Part shown: one piece after another, positions 1 through 8,305 of the stretch
How the letters are laid out: the number at the start of each line of letters is the position of its first letter
How positions within the stretch are numbered: position 1 is the stretch's first letter
Assembly: GCF_003228315.1 (NCBI RefSeq)
Contig: NZ_CP029693.1
Coordinates: 1,178,001 to 1,242,000, forward strand
DNA: 64,000 nucleotides
Source of the DNA: Pseudomonas putida
GTDB lineage: Bacteria > Pseudomonadota > Gammaproteobacteria > Pseudomonadales > Pseudomonadaceae
Direction: 5' to 3'
Notes under the pieces: generated by a model
Database searches by the model: none
Seen by the model: only the letters and a program-made list of their open reading frames with translations
What the model was told of the DNA's origin: nothing
Translations under genes and position numbers: made by a program

Positions 1-1
1 C

Positions 2-451
2 AGCCGGCAACAGACGTTGCAGCAACCACCGGATCTGCCCGATCTGCTGGCGAACTGGCGTGACGGGCGCATCAAGCAAGCCTTGATTGCCCGCGCGTTG
101 AACCTGCGGGCCGAGCACCCGGAGCTGTTTCGACGGGGGACTTACCAACCCCTGGACTTCACCGGCAGCCAGGCACATCGGGTACTGGGATTTGTTCGAG
201 AACATCAGGGCAGGAGGGTAATCGTGATCGTGCCGATTCGCAGTGCCTCGCTGCTGGAAAACAGTGCCGATCCGCAGATCGATGCTTCGCAGTGGGGCGA
301 TACGCGGGTTCATTTACCGTTCATGAACGCCGGGGAAAATCTCAAGGGACTTTTTTCCGGCGTCGAAGTCACAAAAAACAGGGAGCTGATGATCAGCGCC
401 GCGCTGGGGGACTTCCCGGTCAATCTCTTAATCCAAATTACCGACACTTGA
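2..451 (+). CDS. treY: Maltooligosyl trehalose synthase, 3' end only
   Basis: Coding continues from the left edge without a start, so only about the last 149 residues are present. The segment matches the C-terminal part of TreY (GH13), which converts the reducing-end linkage of maltodextrins to a trehalosyl linkage; TreZ then releases trehalose. I recognise the tail pattern NWRDGRIKQALI, the LRAEHPELF segment after which TreY and related GH13 proteins turn into the C-terminal beta domain, and HLPF near the end. The next gene starts 19 bases downstream on the same strand, and treY, DUF2934 and glgX adjacent is a familiar Pseudomonas order. Catalytic residues lie outside the window. The identity is by family recall and context. 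Confidence 0.85.
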   Translation, partial: SRQQTLQQPPDLPDLLANWRDGRIKQALIARALNLRAEHPELFRRGTYQPLDFTGSQAHRVLGFVREHQGRRVIVIVPIRSASLLENSADPQIDASQWGDTRVHLPFMNAGENLKGLFSGVEVTKNRELMISAALGDFPVNLLIQITDT

Positions 452-470
452 GATGTTCAGGAGCATGGCG

Positions 471-797
471 ATGAGTACCGACGATAAACGTATCCGCGAG
501 TTTGCCTATCAGATCTGGGAGTCCGAGGGTAAGCCTGAAGGCCAGGAATCGAGGCATTGGGAGATGGCGGTCAAATTGGCGGAAGCCGAAGCACTGGCGC
601 CGAAAAAATCGACCAAGGCCGCGAGCGGCAAAACGGCGACCAGCAAACCCGCCGCCGCCAAAACCCTCAATGGCAAGGCCGGCGAAGCCACCACCAAGGC
701 CAAGGCGAAACCTGCCGCGGCCGCCAAAGTGATTCCACCGGGTGAAAAAGCCGCCGAGAAAAAGCCTCGCGCCTCGCGAAAGCCGCCGGCGGTCTGA
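471..797 (+). CDS. DUF2934 family small basic protein
   Basis: 108 residues. The first 45 or so form the DUF2934 motif (RIREFAYQIWESEGKPEG then HWEMA), a short helical domain of unknown function common in proteobacterial glycogen/trehalose clusters. The rest is a low-complexity Ala/Lys/Pro-rich tail with repeats of the AAKPAA/KTAT kind, like histone-H1-type tails, probably disordered and perhaps nucleic-acid binding (inference). Three ATGs are in frame at 453, 465 and 471; 471 is chosen because AGGAG ends at 463, giving normal spacing. It lies between treY and glgX and is probably cotranscribed with treY. Confidence 0.82.
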   Translation: MSTDDKRIREFAYQIWESEGKPEGQESRHWEMAVKLAEAEALAPKKSTKAASGKTATSKPAAAKTLNGKAGEATTKAKAKPAAAAKVIPPGEKAAEKKPRASRKPPAV

Positions 798-872
798 CTC
801 TTTCCACAATGACTGGATGACTTGCGTGGCGGGCTTTCTCGCCACGTGAATTCGCTCGTCCTGACAAAGCCC

Positions 873-959
873 TGTAGGAGCGAGCCTGCTCGCGATTACG
901 GTGTATCAGGCAGCAAATGTGTTGTTTTTGGAACCATCGCGAGCAGGCTCGCTCCCACA
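873..959. repeat. REP pair, stems outward
   Basis: Two inverted copies of the Pseudomonas REP unit (TGTAGGAGCGAGCCTGCTCG and its complement, here ending CTCCCACA) separated by about 40 bases between DUF2934 and glgX. Confidence 0.9.
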
Positions 960-996
960 TTTACCAGGCAGTCGTCCCCCATTTGCAGGAGCACCT

Positions 997-3153
997 ATGA
1001 CCCGCCCAAAGAAAGAATCGCCAGCCCCACAAGAGCCCTCGCGCATTCGTGAAGGCCTGCCCTTTCCGCTGGGCGCGACCTGGGACGGTCTGGGGGTCAA
1101 CTTCGCCCTGTTTTCCGCCAACGCCACCCGGGTCGAACTGTGCATTTTCGACGATAGCGGCGAAGTCGAAGTCGAACGCATCGAGCTGCCTGAATACACC
1201 GACGAGATCTACCACGGCTACCTGCCGGACGCCCATCCGGGACTGATCTACGGCTATCGGGTCTACGGGCCTTACGATCCGGCCAACGGGCATCGCTTCA
1301 ACCACCACAAACTGCTGATCGATCCCTACGCCAAGCAACTGGTGGGCAAGTTGAAGTGGTCCGAAGCGCTGTTCGGCTACACCATCGGCCACCCGGACGC
1401 CGACCTCAGTTTCGATGAACGCGACAGCGCGCCCTTCGTGCCCAAGTGCAAAGTGATCGACCCGGCGCACACCTGGGGTCACGACCATCGCGTCAGCGTG
1501 CCCTGGGACAAGACCATCATTTATGAAACCCATGTGCGCGGCATCACCATGCGCCACCCCACAGTGCCCGAGAATGTGCGTGGCACCTTCGCCGGGTTGA
1601 TGGTCGACGACGTGCTGGAGCACATCCGCAAACTCGGGGTGTCCACCGTCGAGTTGCTGCCCATCCATGCCTTCGTCAACGACCAGCACCTGCTGCACAA
1701 GGGCATGACCAATTACTGGGGCTATAACAGCATCGCCTTCTTCGCCCCCGACCCGCGCTACCTGGCCAGCGGCAAGATCGCCGAGTTCAAGGAGATGGTC
1801 GCGCACCTGCACGAAGCCAATCTGGAAGTGATCCTCGACGTGGTCTACAACCACACAGCCGAGGGCAATGAACAGGGGCCGACCCTGTCCATGCGCGGCA
1901 TCGACAATGCCTCGTACTACCGCCTGATGCCGGACGACAAGCGCTTCTACATCAACGATTCCGGCACCGGCAATACCCTGGACCTGAGCCACCCGTGCGT
2001 GCTGCAAATGGTCACCGACTCCCTGCGCTACTGGGCTTCGGAAATGCACGTGGACGGCTTCCGCTTCGACCTGGCGACCATTCTGGGGCGTTATCACGAT
2101 GGTTTCGATGAACGTCACAGTTTCCTCGTCGCCTGCCGGCAAGATCCGGTGCTGCGTCAGGTCAAGCTGATTGCCGAACCCTGGGACTGTGGCCCCGGCG
2201 GCTATCAGGTCGGCCGGTTTCCTCCGGGCTGGGTGGAATGGAACGACAAGTTCCGCGATACCGTGCGCGCCTTCTGGAAAGGCGACGACGGCCAGCTGGC
2301 GGACTTCGCCAGCCGCATGACCGCCTCGGGTGAGATGTTCAATCAACGGGGTCGGCGCCCCTACTCATCGGTGAACTTCGTCACCGCCCATGACGGTTTC
2401 ACCCTCAACGATCTGGTGTCGTACAACGACAAGCACAACGAGGCCAACGACGAGAACAATCAGGACGGCAGCAACAACAATCTGTCCTGGAACCACGGCG
2501 TCGAAGGCCCCACCGACGATCCTGAAATCAACGCCCTGCGCCACCGCCAGATGCGCAACTTCTTTGCCACCCTGCTGCTGGCCCAGGGCACGCCGATGCT
2601 GGTGGCCGGCGATGAATTCGCCCGCACCCAGGACGGCAACAACAACGCCTATTGCCAGGACAGCGAGATCGGCTGGGTCAATTGGGATCTGAGCGAAGAC
2701 GGCAAGGCGCTGCTCAAGTTCGTCAAACGCCTGATCAAGCTGCGCCTGACCTACCCGATCCTGCGCCGTGGGCGCTTCCTGGTGGGCAATTACAACGACG
2801 ACATCGGCGTCAAGGACGTGACCTGGCTGGCAGCCGATGGCAGCGAGATGACCACCGAGCATTGGCACGATGCGCACAATCGCTGCATGGGCATGCTGCT
2901 GGACGGTCGCGCTCAGGAAACCGGCATCCGCCGCAAAGGCGCGGACGCCACCCTGTTACTGGTGGTCAACGCACACCACGACATCGTCAACTTCGTGCTG
3001 CCACAAGTGCCCGACGGCGGATTCTGGACCTGCATGATCGACACCAACCAACCGTCGATTCGCGGCCAGGAACGCTTCGAGTTCGGTCATGAATACTCGG
3101 TCACCGGTCGCTCGTTGCTGCTGTTCGAATTGCAGCACGAAGAGGAGGAATGA
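997..3153 (+). CDS. glgX: Glycogen debranching enzyme GlgX
   Basis: 718 residues, normal for GlgX. The enzyme hydrolyses alpha-1,6 branches of phosphorylase-limited glycogen. An N-terminal CBM48 domain (about residues 18-110, with FALFSANATRVELC) precedes the GH13 barrel. Visible GH13 landmarks are region I DVVYNH near 282-288, the nucleophile Asp358 in GFRFDLA, acid/base Glu394 in IAEPWD, and Asp466 in TAHDGFTL. ATG at 997 is chosen over the upstream in-frame codon at 901 because the earlier stretch is REP sequence and CAGGAG sits just before 997. It belongs with treY and probably feeds maltodextrins from glycogen into trehalose synthesis. Confidence 0.95.
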   Translation: MTRPKKESPAPQEPSRIREGLPFPLGATWDGLGVNFALFSANATRVELCIFDDSGEVEVERIELPEYTDEIYHGYLPDAHPGLIYGYRVYGPYDPANGHRFNHHKLLIDPYAKQLVGKLKWSEALFGYTIGHPDADLSFDERDSAPFVPKCKVIDPAHTWGHDHRVSVPWDKTIIYETHVRGITMRHPTVPENVRGTFAGLMVDDVLEHIRKLGVSTVELLPIHAFVNDQHLLHKGMTNYWGYNSIAFFAPDPRYLASGKIAEFKEMVAHLHEANLEVILDVVYNHTAEGNEQGPTLSMRGIDNASYYRLMPDDKRFYINDSGTGNTLDLSHPCVLQMVTDSLRYWASEMHVDGFRFDLATILGRYHDGFDERHSFLVACRQDPVLRQVKLIAEPWDCGPGGYQVGRFPPGWVEWNDKFRDTVRAFWKGDDGQLADFASRMTASGEMFNQRGRRPYSSVNFVTAHDGFTLNDLVSYNDKHNEANDENNQDGSNNNLSWNHGVEGPTDDPEINALRHRQMRNFFATLLLAQGTPMLVAGDEFARTQDGNNNAYCQDSEIGWVNWDLSEDGKALLKFVKRLIKLRLTYPILRRGRFLVGNYNDDIGVKDVTWLAADGSEMTTEHWHDAHNRCMGMLLDGRAQETGIRRKGADATLLLVVNAHHDIVNFVLPQVPDGGFWTCMIDTNQPSIRGQERFEFGHEYSVTGRSLLLFELQHEEEE

Positions 3154-3166
3154 GCCGCACGCCCCC

Positions 3167-3266
3167 TGTAGGAGCGAGCCTGCTCGCGAAAAACGACCAG
3201 ACAACGCGGGCATCCAGACACCCACGTTATCGTTAACGCCCATCGCGAGCAGGCTCGCTCCTACAG
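3167..3266. repeat. REP pair, stems outward
   Basis: Inverted REP units directly after the glgX stop codon; may act as its transcription terminator or mRNA stabiliser (inference). Confidence 0.9.
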
Positions 3267-3395
3267 GAACATGTAAAAACCTGCCGTCGGGCACATCGGC
3301 GCGACGAATATCGTTACATGAGCAATACTCAGCACGCGGCAGTTCCAGGGTTCGGAACGCGGCACAACGCTATCAACGACAACAAGGACGTAGCC

Positions 3396-4154
3396 ATGAA
3401 GCCGGTCTCCCAGCTCGATCACAGTGCGACGACGCAAATCTGGAACAGCGCCCCGCAGCTGGATAAAGTTTCGGTCATCAACCCTCAAGCGCTGGTCCCG
3501 CCCGGCGCCCGCGCCGTGGTGATTGCCCCGCATCCTGGCGATGAAGTGGTCACCTGCGGCGGTTTGCTGCAGCTGCTCAGCACCCAGGGCCACCCCTTGC
3601 AATTGATCTCGGTGACCGACGGCAGCGCCAGCCATCCGGGCTCGCGGCAGTGGTCGGAGAAGCGCCTGAGCGTGTTTCGCGTGCAGGAAAGTGTTGAAGC
3701 CTTGCGCAGGCTCGGGTTGCCAATGCACAGCCTGAAGTGGATTCGCGGCGGCTTCGTCGACAACGCCCTGGCCGAGCATGAAGTGCAATTGACCCGTTTC
3801 ATCACCCGTTATCTGCGCCCCGGCGATGTGGTATTCAGCACCTGGTCGCAGGACGGCAACAGCGACCACGACGCCGTCGGCCGCGCCAGCGCCAAAGCCG
3901 CGACGATTGCCGGAGCTGACTTCTACGAAGTACCGGTGTGGGCCTGGCACTGGGCAACCCGCGATAGCGGCCTGATCCCCTGGCACCGTGCTCGCAAGGT
4001 GCGCCTGGACACCTGGACCGTCGCCCGCAAAAGCCACGCGACCCACGCCTACGCCAGCCAACTCGACGGCGACCCCGCGATCGGCATCGCCCCGCTGATT
4101 CCCAGGGTGCTGCTGGAACGGATGCGTCTACCCTATGAAATTGTCTTCGTCTGA
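3396..4154 (+). CDS. PIG-L (LmbE-like) family deacetylase homologue with altered active-site motif
   Basis: 252 residues, the PIG-L/LmbE Rossmann-like fold. These enzymes remove N-acetyl groups from GlcNAc-type substrates using zinc held by a HPDD motif and a distal His. Here the motif is APHPGDEV at residues 44-51: His46 and Asp49 (zinc ligands) are kept, but the middle Asp that acts as general base in MshB-type enzymes is Gly48. A second conserved block, SDHDAVG with His158, is present. ATG 3396 follows AAGGA; an in-frame ATG at 3318 has no such site. In Pseudomonas this family sits next to glgX and an EEP protein. Substrate unknown; activity may be altered or lost. Confidence 0.85.
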   Translation: MKPVSQLDHSATTQIWNSAPQLDKVSVINPQALVPPGARAVVIAPHPGDEVVTCGGLLQLLSTQGHPLQLISVTDGSASHPGSRQWSEKRLSVFRVQESVEALRRLGLPMHSLKWIRGGFVDNALAEHEVQLTRFITRYLRPGDVVFSTWSQDGNSDHDAVGRASAKAATIAGADFYEVPVWAWHWATRDSGLIPWHRARKVRLDTWTVARKSHATHAYASQLDGDPAIGIAPLIPRVLLERMRLPYEIVFV

Positions 4155-4172
4155 ACCCGACACACCGCCTTC

Positions 4173-4272
4173 TGTCGGAGCGAGCCTGCTCGCGATGGTC
4201 GTCAACGATAACGCTGGACATCTGACACCCAGCGGCGCTGCTGATTCCATCGCGAGCAGGCTCGCTCCTACA
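4173..4272. repeat. REP pair, stems outward
   Basis: Inverted REP units (first unit TGTCGGAG variant) between the deacetylase and EEP genes. Confidence 0.9.
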
Positions 4273-4359
4273 AAGAGCCGATACCGTCGATCTGAACTGA
4301 ACTGCCCGCCCCGCCATGAGTCGCATACATAGACATGCCCCGATCGAAGAGGAGCGAAC

Positions 4360-5154
4360 GTGACCAGTAATCCGGAGTCGCAGTCGATTGAATCCCTGAA
4401 CACCTCATCGACCATTCATCGTCTGCGCGTACTGACGGTCAACACCCACAAGGGGTTCACCGCGTTCAACCGACGTTTCATCCTGCCGGAACTGCGCGAA
4501 GCGGTGCGCAGTACCTCCGCCGACCTGGTGTTTTTGCAGGAGGTGGTCGGCGAGCATGAAGGCCATTCCTCGCGCCTGAACAACTGGCCGGCGATCTCGC
4601 AATACGAATTTCTCGCCGACAGCATGTGGAGCGACTTTGCCTACGGACGGAACGCCGTCTATCCCGACGGCCACCACGGCAATGCGCTGCTGTCCAAATA
4701 CCCGATTCGCGAATACCGCAATCTCGACGTGTCCATCACCGGTCCCGAACGTCGCGGCCTGCTGCACTGCGTACTGGACGTACCAGGCCATCGCGAAGTG
4801 CATGCGATCTGTGTCCACTTGAGCCTGCTGGAAAGCCACCGCCAGCTTCAGTTGCAGTTGCTCTGCCAGTTGCTCGACTCCCTGCCGGTCGAGGCGCCGG
4901 TGATCATCGCCGGCGACTTCAACGACTGGCAGTTGCAAGGCAACGCCGCCCTCGCCCGCCGCGACTACCTGCACGAAGCCTTCGAACGCCATCACGGCCG
5001 TCCCGCCAAGACCTATCCCGCGCGGTTTCCACTGCTGCGCCTGGATCGCATCTACCTGCGCAATGCCACCAGCCATGAACCGCAAATCCTGGGGACCAAG
5101 CCGTGGACCCACCTCTCTGACCATTTGCCTCTGGCCGTCGAAGTCCACCTCTGA
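4360..5154 (+). CDS. Endonuclease/exonuclease/phosphatase (EEP) family protein
   Basis: 264 residues with the DNase I-like EEP fold: VNTHKG near residue 27, the metal-binding Glu in FLQEV, GDFNDW near 185, and the catalytic SDHLP near 254. These are the Mg2+/phosphoesterase residues shared by DNase I, exonuclease III and lipid phosphodiesterases. It resembles the YbhP group, whose genes often stand beside cardiolipin synthase clsB, but no clsB follows here. The start is GTG at 4360 after GAGGAG; there is no signal peptide. Nuclease versus phospholipid-related substrate cannot be decided from sequence. Confidence 0.88.
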   Translation: MTSNPESQSIESLNTSSTIHRLRVLTVNTHKGFTAFNRRFILPELREAVRSTSADLVFLQEVVGEHEGHSSRLNNWPAISQYEFLADSMWSDFAYGRNAVYPDGHHGNALLSKYPIREYRNLDVSITGPERRGLLHCVLDVPGHREVHAICVHLSLLESHRQLQLQLLCQLLDSLPVEAPVIIAGDFNDWQLQGNAALARRDYLHEAFERHHGRPAKTYPARFPLLRLDRIYLRNATSHEPQILGTKPWTHLSDHLPLAVEVHL

Positions 5155-5198
5155 GTCCTCTGGCGGGTCAATCAAAATCGCCTGGTTAATCGTTTAAC

Positions 5199-5214
5199 CT
5201 GTTATTTGTGACAG
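5199..5214. promoter_or_regulatory. Lux-box-like inverted repeat upstream of autotransporter
   Basis: CTGTTATTTGTGACAG: arms CTGTTA and TGACAG around TTTG, the CT-N12-AG layout of LuxR/LasR-type sites. One base differs from the site at 53391. A weak -10-like hexamer TACGTT is centred 34 bases downstream. It lies 213 bases before the autotransporter ATG. Identity as a LuxR site is inference. Confidence 0.5.
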
Positions 5215-5427
5215 TAGCTACGTAAAAAAACTGCTGCTACGTTGCTCTCGTCCATGTTTTTGAATGCATGGACGTGCGACTCATAGTGGCCGTCGTTGCT
5301 GAAGAATTTCGATAACGGGTGCTTGCCCACCCGATGCTGTCTCGCAACTCGCGCTGCCGAGCGTGCCTGATGCCTTGTCGTTTTTGACATGTGGCAATTC
5401 AGACACCAACACGAAGCGGAGACGAGC

Positions 5428-7992
5428 ATGAAGTTTTCCAGTGATTGGCCCCAGTACGGTTATTGCGTTCTTATCGCGTTACTCCTGCTATTGGTGGGCT
5501 GGTCCCACCCCGCCCATGCCGCCTGCACGCTCACCCCCACCGCAGGCAACGACAACTTCGTCTGCGACAGTGGCACCAGCGGGCCGCTGACCGATCTGGC
5601 GGGCAACAACACGCTCAGCTTTCCAGTCAATGGCACGGGCGTCATCAATGGCGCTGTCAGGTTTGGAGCCGGCAACGACATTGTCACCATGGATTCAGGA
5701 CAAATCGTTGGCACGCTCAATCAGGGAGACGGCGCCAACAACCTGACCATCAGCGCCGGGCAGATCACCGGTGCGGTCAGCCAAGGCAGTGGCATCGATA
5801 ACTTCACCATGACCGGCGGCACCATCCAGTCCCTGGCCCAGGGTGACAGCCGCGACTTCTTTCGCATGACTGGCGGCAGGATCATCGGCGCCTTCGAGGA
5901 CGGCGATACCGCCGTCATGACCGGTGGCCGGATTGGCCGGGTCGACATGAAGCTCGACAACAATCTGTTCGACATGTCCGGCGGCGCCATTGATAGCAAC
6001 CTTGTCACCGGTTTCGGCCGCGACACCATCATCTTGTCCGGCGGCACCATCGGCGGGTTCATCAGCGTCAGCGGCGGCAATGACAGCGTGACCGTGACCG
6101 GTGGCGAAGTGGCAGGCGAGATCCGCATGAGCGCCGGCAACGACACCTTTGTCTGGGACGGCGGCGGCATCCTCCACTCTCGGGTCCTGCTGGAGGGCGA
6201 CAACGACACCGCCACCCTGCGCAACCTCAGCGAAACCATCCTCGCCCAGACCCCGTCAATCGACGGCGGTACCGGCATCGATGTGCTGACCTTCGATCGC
6301 ACCACCACCTCGGTGCCCGGCCGTTACGTCAATTTCGAAACGGTCAACCTCAACAATGCCTCGCAACTGGACCTGGGCAGCGGGAATCTTGTGCTGGGTG
6401 ACAGTGCCAGTGGCACCGGCGTGTTCAACATCGATGGCAGCAGCACCCTGACTTCACAACAAGGCAGCGTTGCGCCCTTCACCGCTGGCCAGGCCGCCAC
6501 GTTGAACAACGCCGGGATCATCGACCTGACCACGGGCAATAGCCGCACTAACGACACCCTGACCGTGCAAGGCAATTACGCCGGCAGCGGCGGTCAATTG
6601 CGGGTGCAAAGCGTACTCGGCGATGACAGTTCGCCCAGTGACAAACTGGTGGTCAACAACGGCAAGCTGACTGGCACCACAACCATCGACGTGACCAATC
6701 TCAATGGGGCAGGCGCGGCGACCCTGCAAAACGGCATCCAGGTGGTTCAGGCACAGGGCACGGCCACCAGCGATGCCGGCGCCTTCACCCTCAAGGCCCC
6801 ACTGTCGGCAGGTGCCTTCGACTATGTGCTGTACAAGGGCGGCGTCACCCCGGGCAGCGAAAACAGCTGGTACCTGCGCTCGTCCGTGGTGGCGCCGCCA
6901 CTGGTGCCGGTGACCGCAGCCAACCCGGATCCGGCCCTGCCACCGCAAGTGGTGCTGGTGCCTTTGGTGGCCACACCTGCCGCCGCCGTCGGCAGCCCGC
7001 CATTGCCGACGCCACAACCGGGCGCCGCACCGATTCCCTTGTACCGCCCGGAAGTCCCCAACTGGGCGGTCCTGCCACCCGCTGCCGGGCTGCTGGCCCT
7101 GCAGACGCTCGGCACCTTCCATGAACGTCAGGGCGATCAGCGCCTGCTGACCGAAAAAGGTGCCTTTGGCGCTGGCTGGGGTCGTATTTACGGTAAGAAC
7201 TTCGACCAGACTTGGGCCGGCACCGTGCAACCGAAGCTCGATGGCTCGATCAAGGGTTTCCAGGTGGGTAACGATCTCTACAGCCAGGAGACCTCAGGCG
7301 GACACAGCCAACGCACGGGCGTCTTCGTCGGACAGAGTCGTTTGAAAGGCGATGTCGATGGATTCAACGAAGGCTTCGAAGACAGGCGTGCCGGCAAGGT
7401 CGAGCTGCGAGGCAGCAGCCTCGGGGCCTACTGGACCCTGACCGATCCCAAGGGCTGGTATTTCGATACGGTGGCCATGTACACCTGGCTGGACGGTGAC
7501 AGCCATTCCGATCGCGGCCTGAAAATCGACAACAAGGGCCATGTGGTTACCCTCTCGGCCGAAGGCGGCTACCAGTTCCCGCTGGCGGGCGACTGGGTGA
7601 TCGAACCCCAGGCGCAAATCATCCATCAGCAGGTGAAACTCGACAGTCAGGACGACGGCATTTCACGGGTGTCGTTCAATTCCGACCCGGCCGTGACCGG
7701 TCGCCTCGGCGCACGCTTCAAGGGCCGCTACACCCTCGCCGGCTTGCCAGCGGAGCCGTATCTGCGGGCCAATCTGTGGCACACCCTTTCGGGCACCGAC
7801 ACGGTCACTTTTGCCAACCGCACTGATATCGACACAGAGCAGCGTGCTTCATGGGCCGATCTCGGTGTCGGCATCAACCTGACTGTGGCCCGCAACGTCA
7901 GCCTGTACGCCAATGTCGATTACAGCCGCAATATCGACAGCAATCAGCAACGTGCAACAGCCGGCAACCTGGGCGTGCGCATCAGTTGGTGA
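5428..7992 (+). CDS. Autotransporter (type Va) with Gly-rich beta-helix passenger
   Basis: 854 residues. A signal peptide of about 31 residues ends at AHA-A. The passenger (about 32-500) is built from about twenty-residue turns carrying MTGG, MSGG, LSGG or VTGG followed by I/V-G, typical of right-handed beta-helix/pectin-lyase-like autotransporter passengers. A Pro-rich linker follows (about 500-560), then a C-terminal beta-barrel of about 280 residues ending in VRISW, a terminal aromatic residue suited to BAM-mediated assembly. ATG 5428 follows GCGGAGACG. The protein should be displayed at the outer membrane; function (adhesion, biofilm, aggregation) is inference. A lux-box-like site precedes it, and a paralogous barrel follows at 8306. 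Confidence 0.9.
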   Translation: MKFSSDWPQYGYCVLIALLLLLVGWSHPAHAACTLTPTAGNDNFVCDSGTSGPLTDLAGNNTLSFPVNGTGVINGAVRFGAGNDIVTMDSGQIVGTLNQGDGANNLTISAGQITGAVSQGSGIDNFTMTGGTIQSLAQGDSRDFFRMTGGRIIGAFEDGDTAVMTGGRIGRVDMKLDNNLFDMSGGAIDSNLVTGFGRDTIILSGGTIGGFISVSGGNDSVTVTGGEVAGEIRMSAGNDTFVWDGGGILHSRVLLEGDNDTATLRNLSETILAQTPSIDGGTGIDVLTFDRTTTSVPGRYVNFETVNLNNASQLDLGSGNLVLGDSASGTGVFNIDGSSTLTSQQGSVAPFTAGQAATLNNAGIIDLTTGNSRTNDTLTVQGNYAGSGGQLRVQSVLGDDSSPSDKLVVNNGKLTGTTTIDVTNLNGAGAATLQNGIQVVQAQGTATSDAGAFTLKAPLSAGAFDYVLYKGGVTPGSENSWYLRSSVVAPPLVPVTAANPDPALPPQVVLVPLVATPAAAVGSPPLPTPQPGAAPIPLYRPEVPNWAVLPPAAGLLALQTLGTFHERQGDQRLLTEKGAFGAGWGRIYGKNFDQTWAGTVQPKLDGSIKGFQVGNDLYSQETSGGHSQRTGVFVGQSRLKGDVDGFNEGFEDRRAGKVELRGSSLGAYWTLTDPKGWYFDTVAMYTWLDGDSHSDRGLKIDNKGHVVTLSAEGGYQFPLAGDWVIEPQAQIIHQQVKLDSQDDGISRVSFNSDPAVTGRLGARFKGRYTLAGLPAEPYLRANLWHTLSGTDTVTFANRTDIDTEQRASWADLGVGINLTVARNVSLYANVDYSRNIDSNQQRATAGNLGVRISW
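5740..6180 (+). repeat. Tandem passenger repeats, xxMTGGxIxG type
   Basis: Within the autotransporter gene, about seven successive turns share the pattern (F/V)xMTGG or xxSGG plus I/V and a following Gly, spaced 19-25 residues. They read as stacked rungs of a beta-helix. DNA copies have diverged, so this is a protein-level repeat. Confidence 0.65.
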
Positions 7993-8305
7993 TACCGAGC
8001 AAAGGCTCTAGTTCGCGACTTTTTTGACTATTTTTCCAACAAACAAGAACTTAGAGAGACGCCATAAATCAGTCACTTACAAATCCTGAAATAGCGATAC
8101 CGCTTATCGGCCATTTTCTTGACGCAGGGTTGTGGGTCCTCTTGACTCAACGTTACTACCCCCGGAAGTAACTATCAGGGGCAAGCCCCCGGTCACCCGC
8201 GCAAGCGGGCGGCCCTCGGCTTGCCCCACTCCATTCGGTCGCCCCTCATTCGGGGTAGGAGAGACGCCAAGGCGAGAACGGCACGCGTTGCAAGGTAGCC
8301 CCACC
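7993..8305. other. 313-base gap with a structured element, no gene
   Basis: The first 130 bases hold nothing recognisable. From 8152 a set of nested hairpins runs to about 8255 (separate entry). The reading frame of the next gene is open back to 8132, but this part is rich in rare-looking Pro/Arg codons and precedes the natural signal-peptide-like start, so it is treated as noncoding. Confidence 0.6.
8152..8255. other. Compound hairpin element of unknown kind
   Basis: Three nested or adjacent stems: GTTACT/AGTAAC (8152-8172); a perfect 10-bp stem GGGGCAAGCC (8178-8187) with GGCTTGCCCC (8218-8227) enclosing CCCGC-GCAA-GCGGG, a GNRA-type tetraloop (8196-8209); and CCCC-TCATTC-GGGG (8242-8255). 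It lies in the leader of the second autotransporter gene. It is not a REP of the type found elsewhere in the window and has no T-run, so it is not a simple terminator. It could be a structured leader RNA, a small mobile palindrome, or a recombination fossil. Confidence 0.5.

Noticed and set aside
438..845. 135-codon open frame on the minus strand
   Set aside because: Antisense to DUF2934 and Ala/Lys-rich coding; GC-rich shadow frame with Arg/Gly-rich content and no family.
873..959. REP pairs as CRISPR repeats
   Set aside because: Units are palindromic pairs spread over the window, without regular spacers or cas genes.
901..996. Earlier starts for glgX, efeO, kguT, araC-type and response-regulator genes
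   Set aside because: The upstream in-frame stretches are translated REP sequence (for example CRSEPARD or ASRLAPT peptides); later ATGs with ribosome sites are better.
961..2346. 461-codon minus-strand frame inside glgX
   Set aside because: Antisense shadow of a strong GH13 gene; composition shows mirrored codon bias only.
5202..5429. 75-codon minus-strand frame before the autotransporter
   Set aside because: No ribosome site or family; covers the promoter region and lux-box-like site.
8132..8305. In-frame extension of the second autotransporter gene back to 8132
   Set aside because: Runs through the hairpin element, lacks a signal peptide, and the start at 8306 begins a natural export signal.
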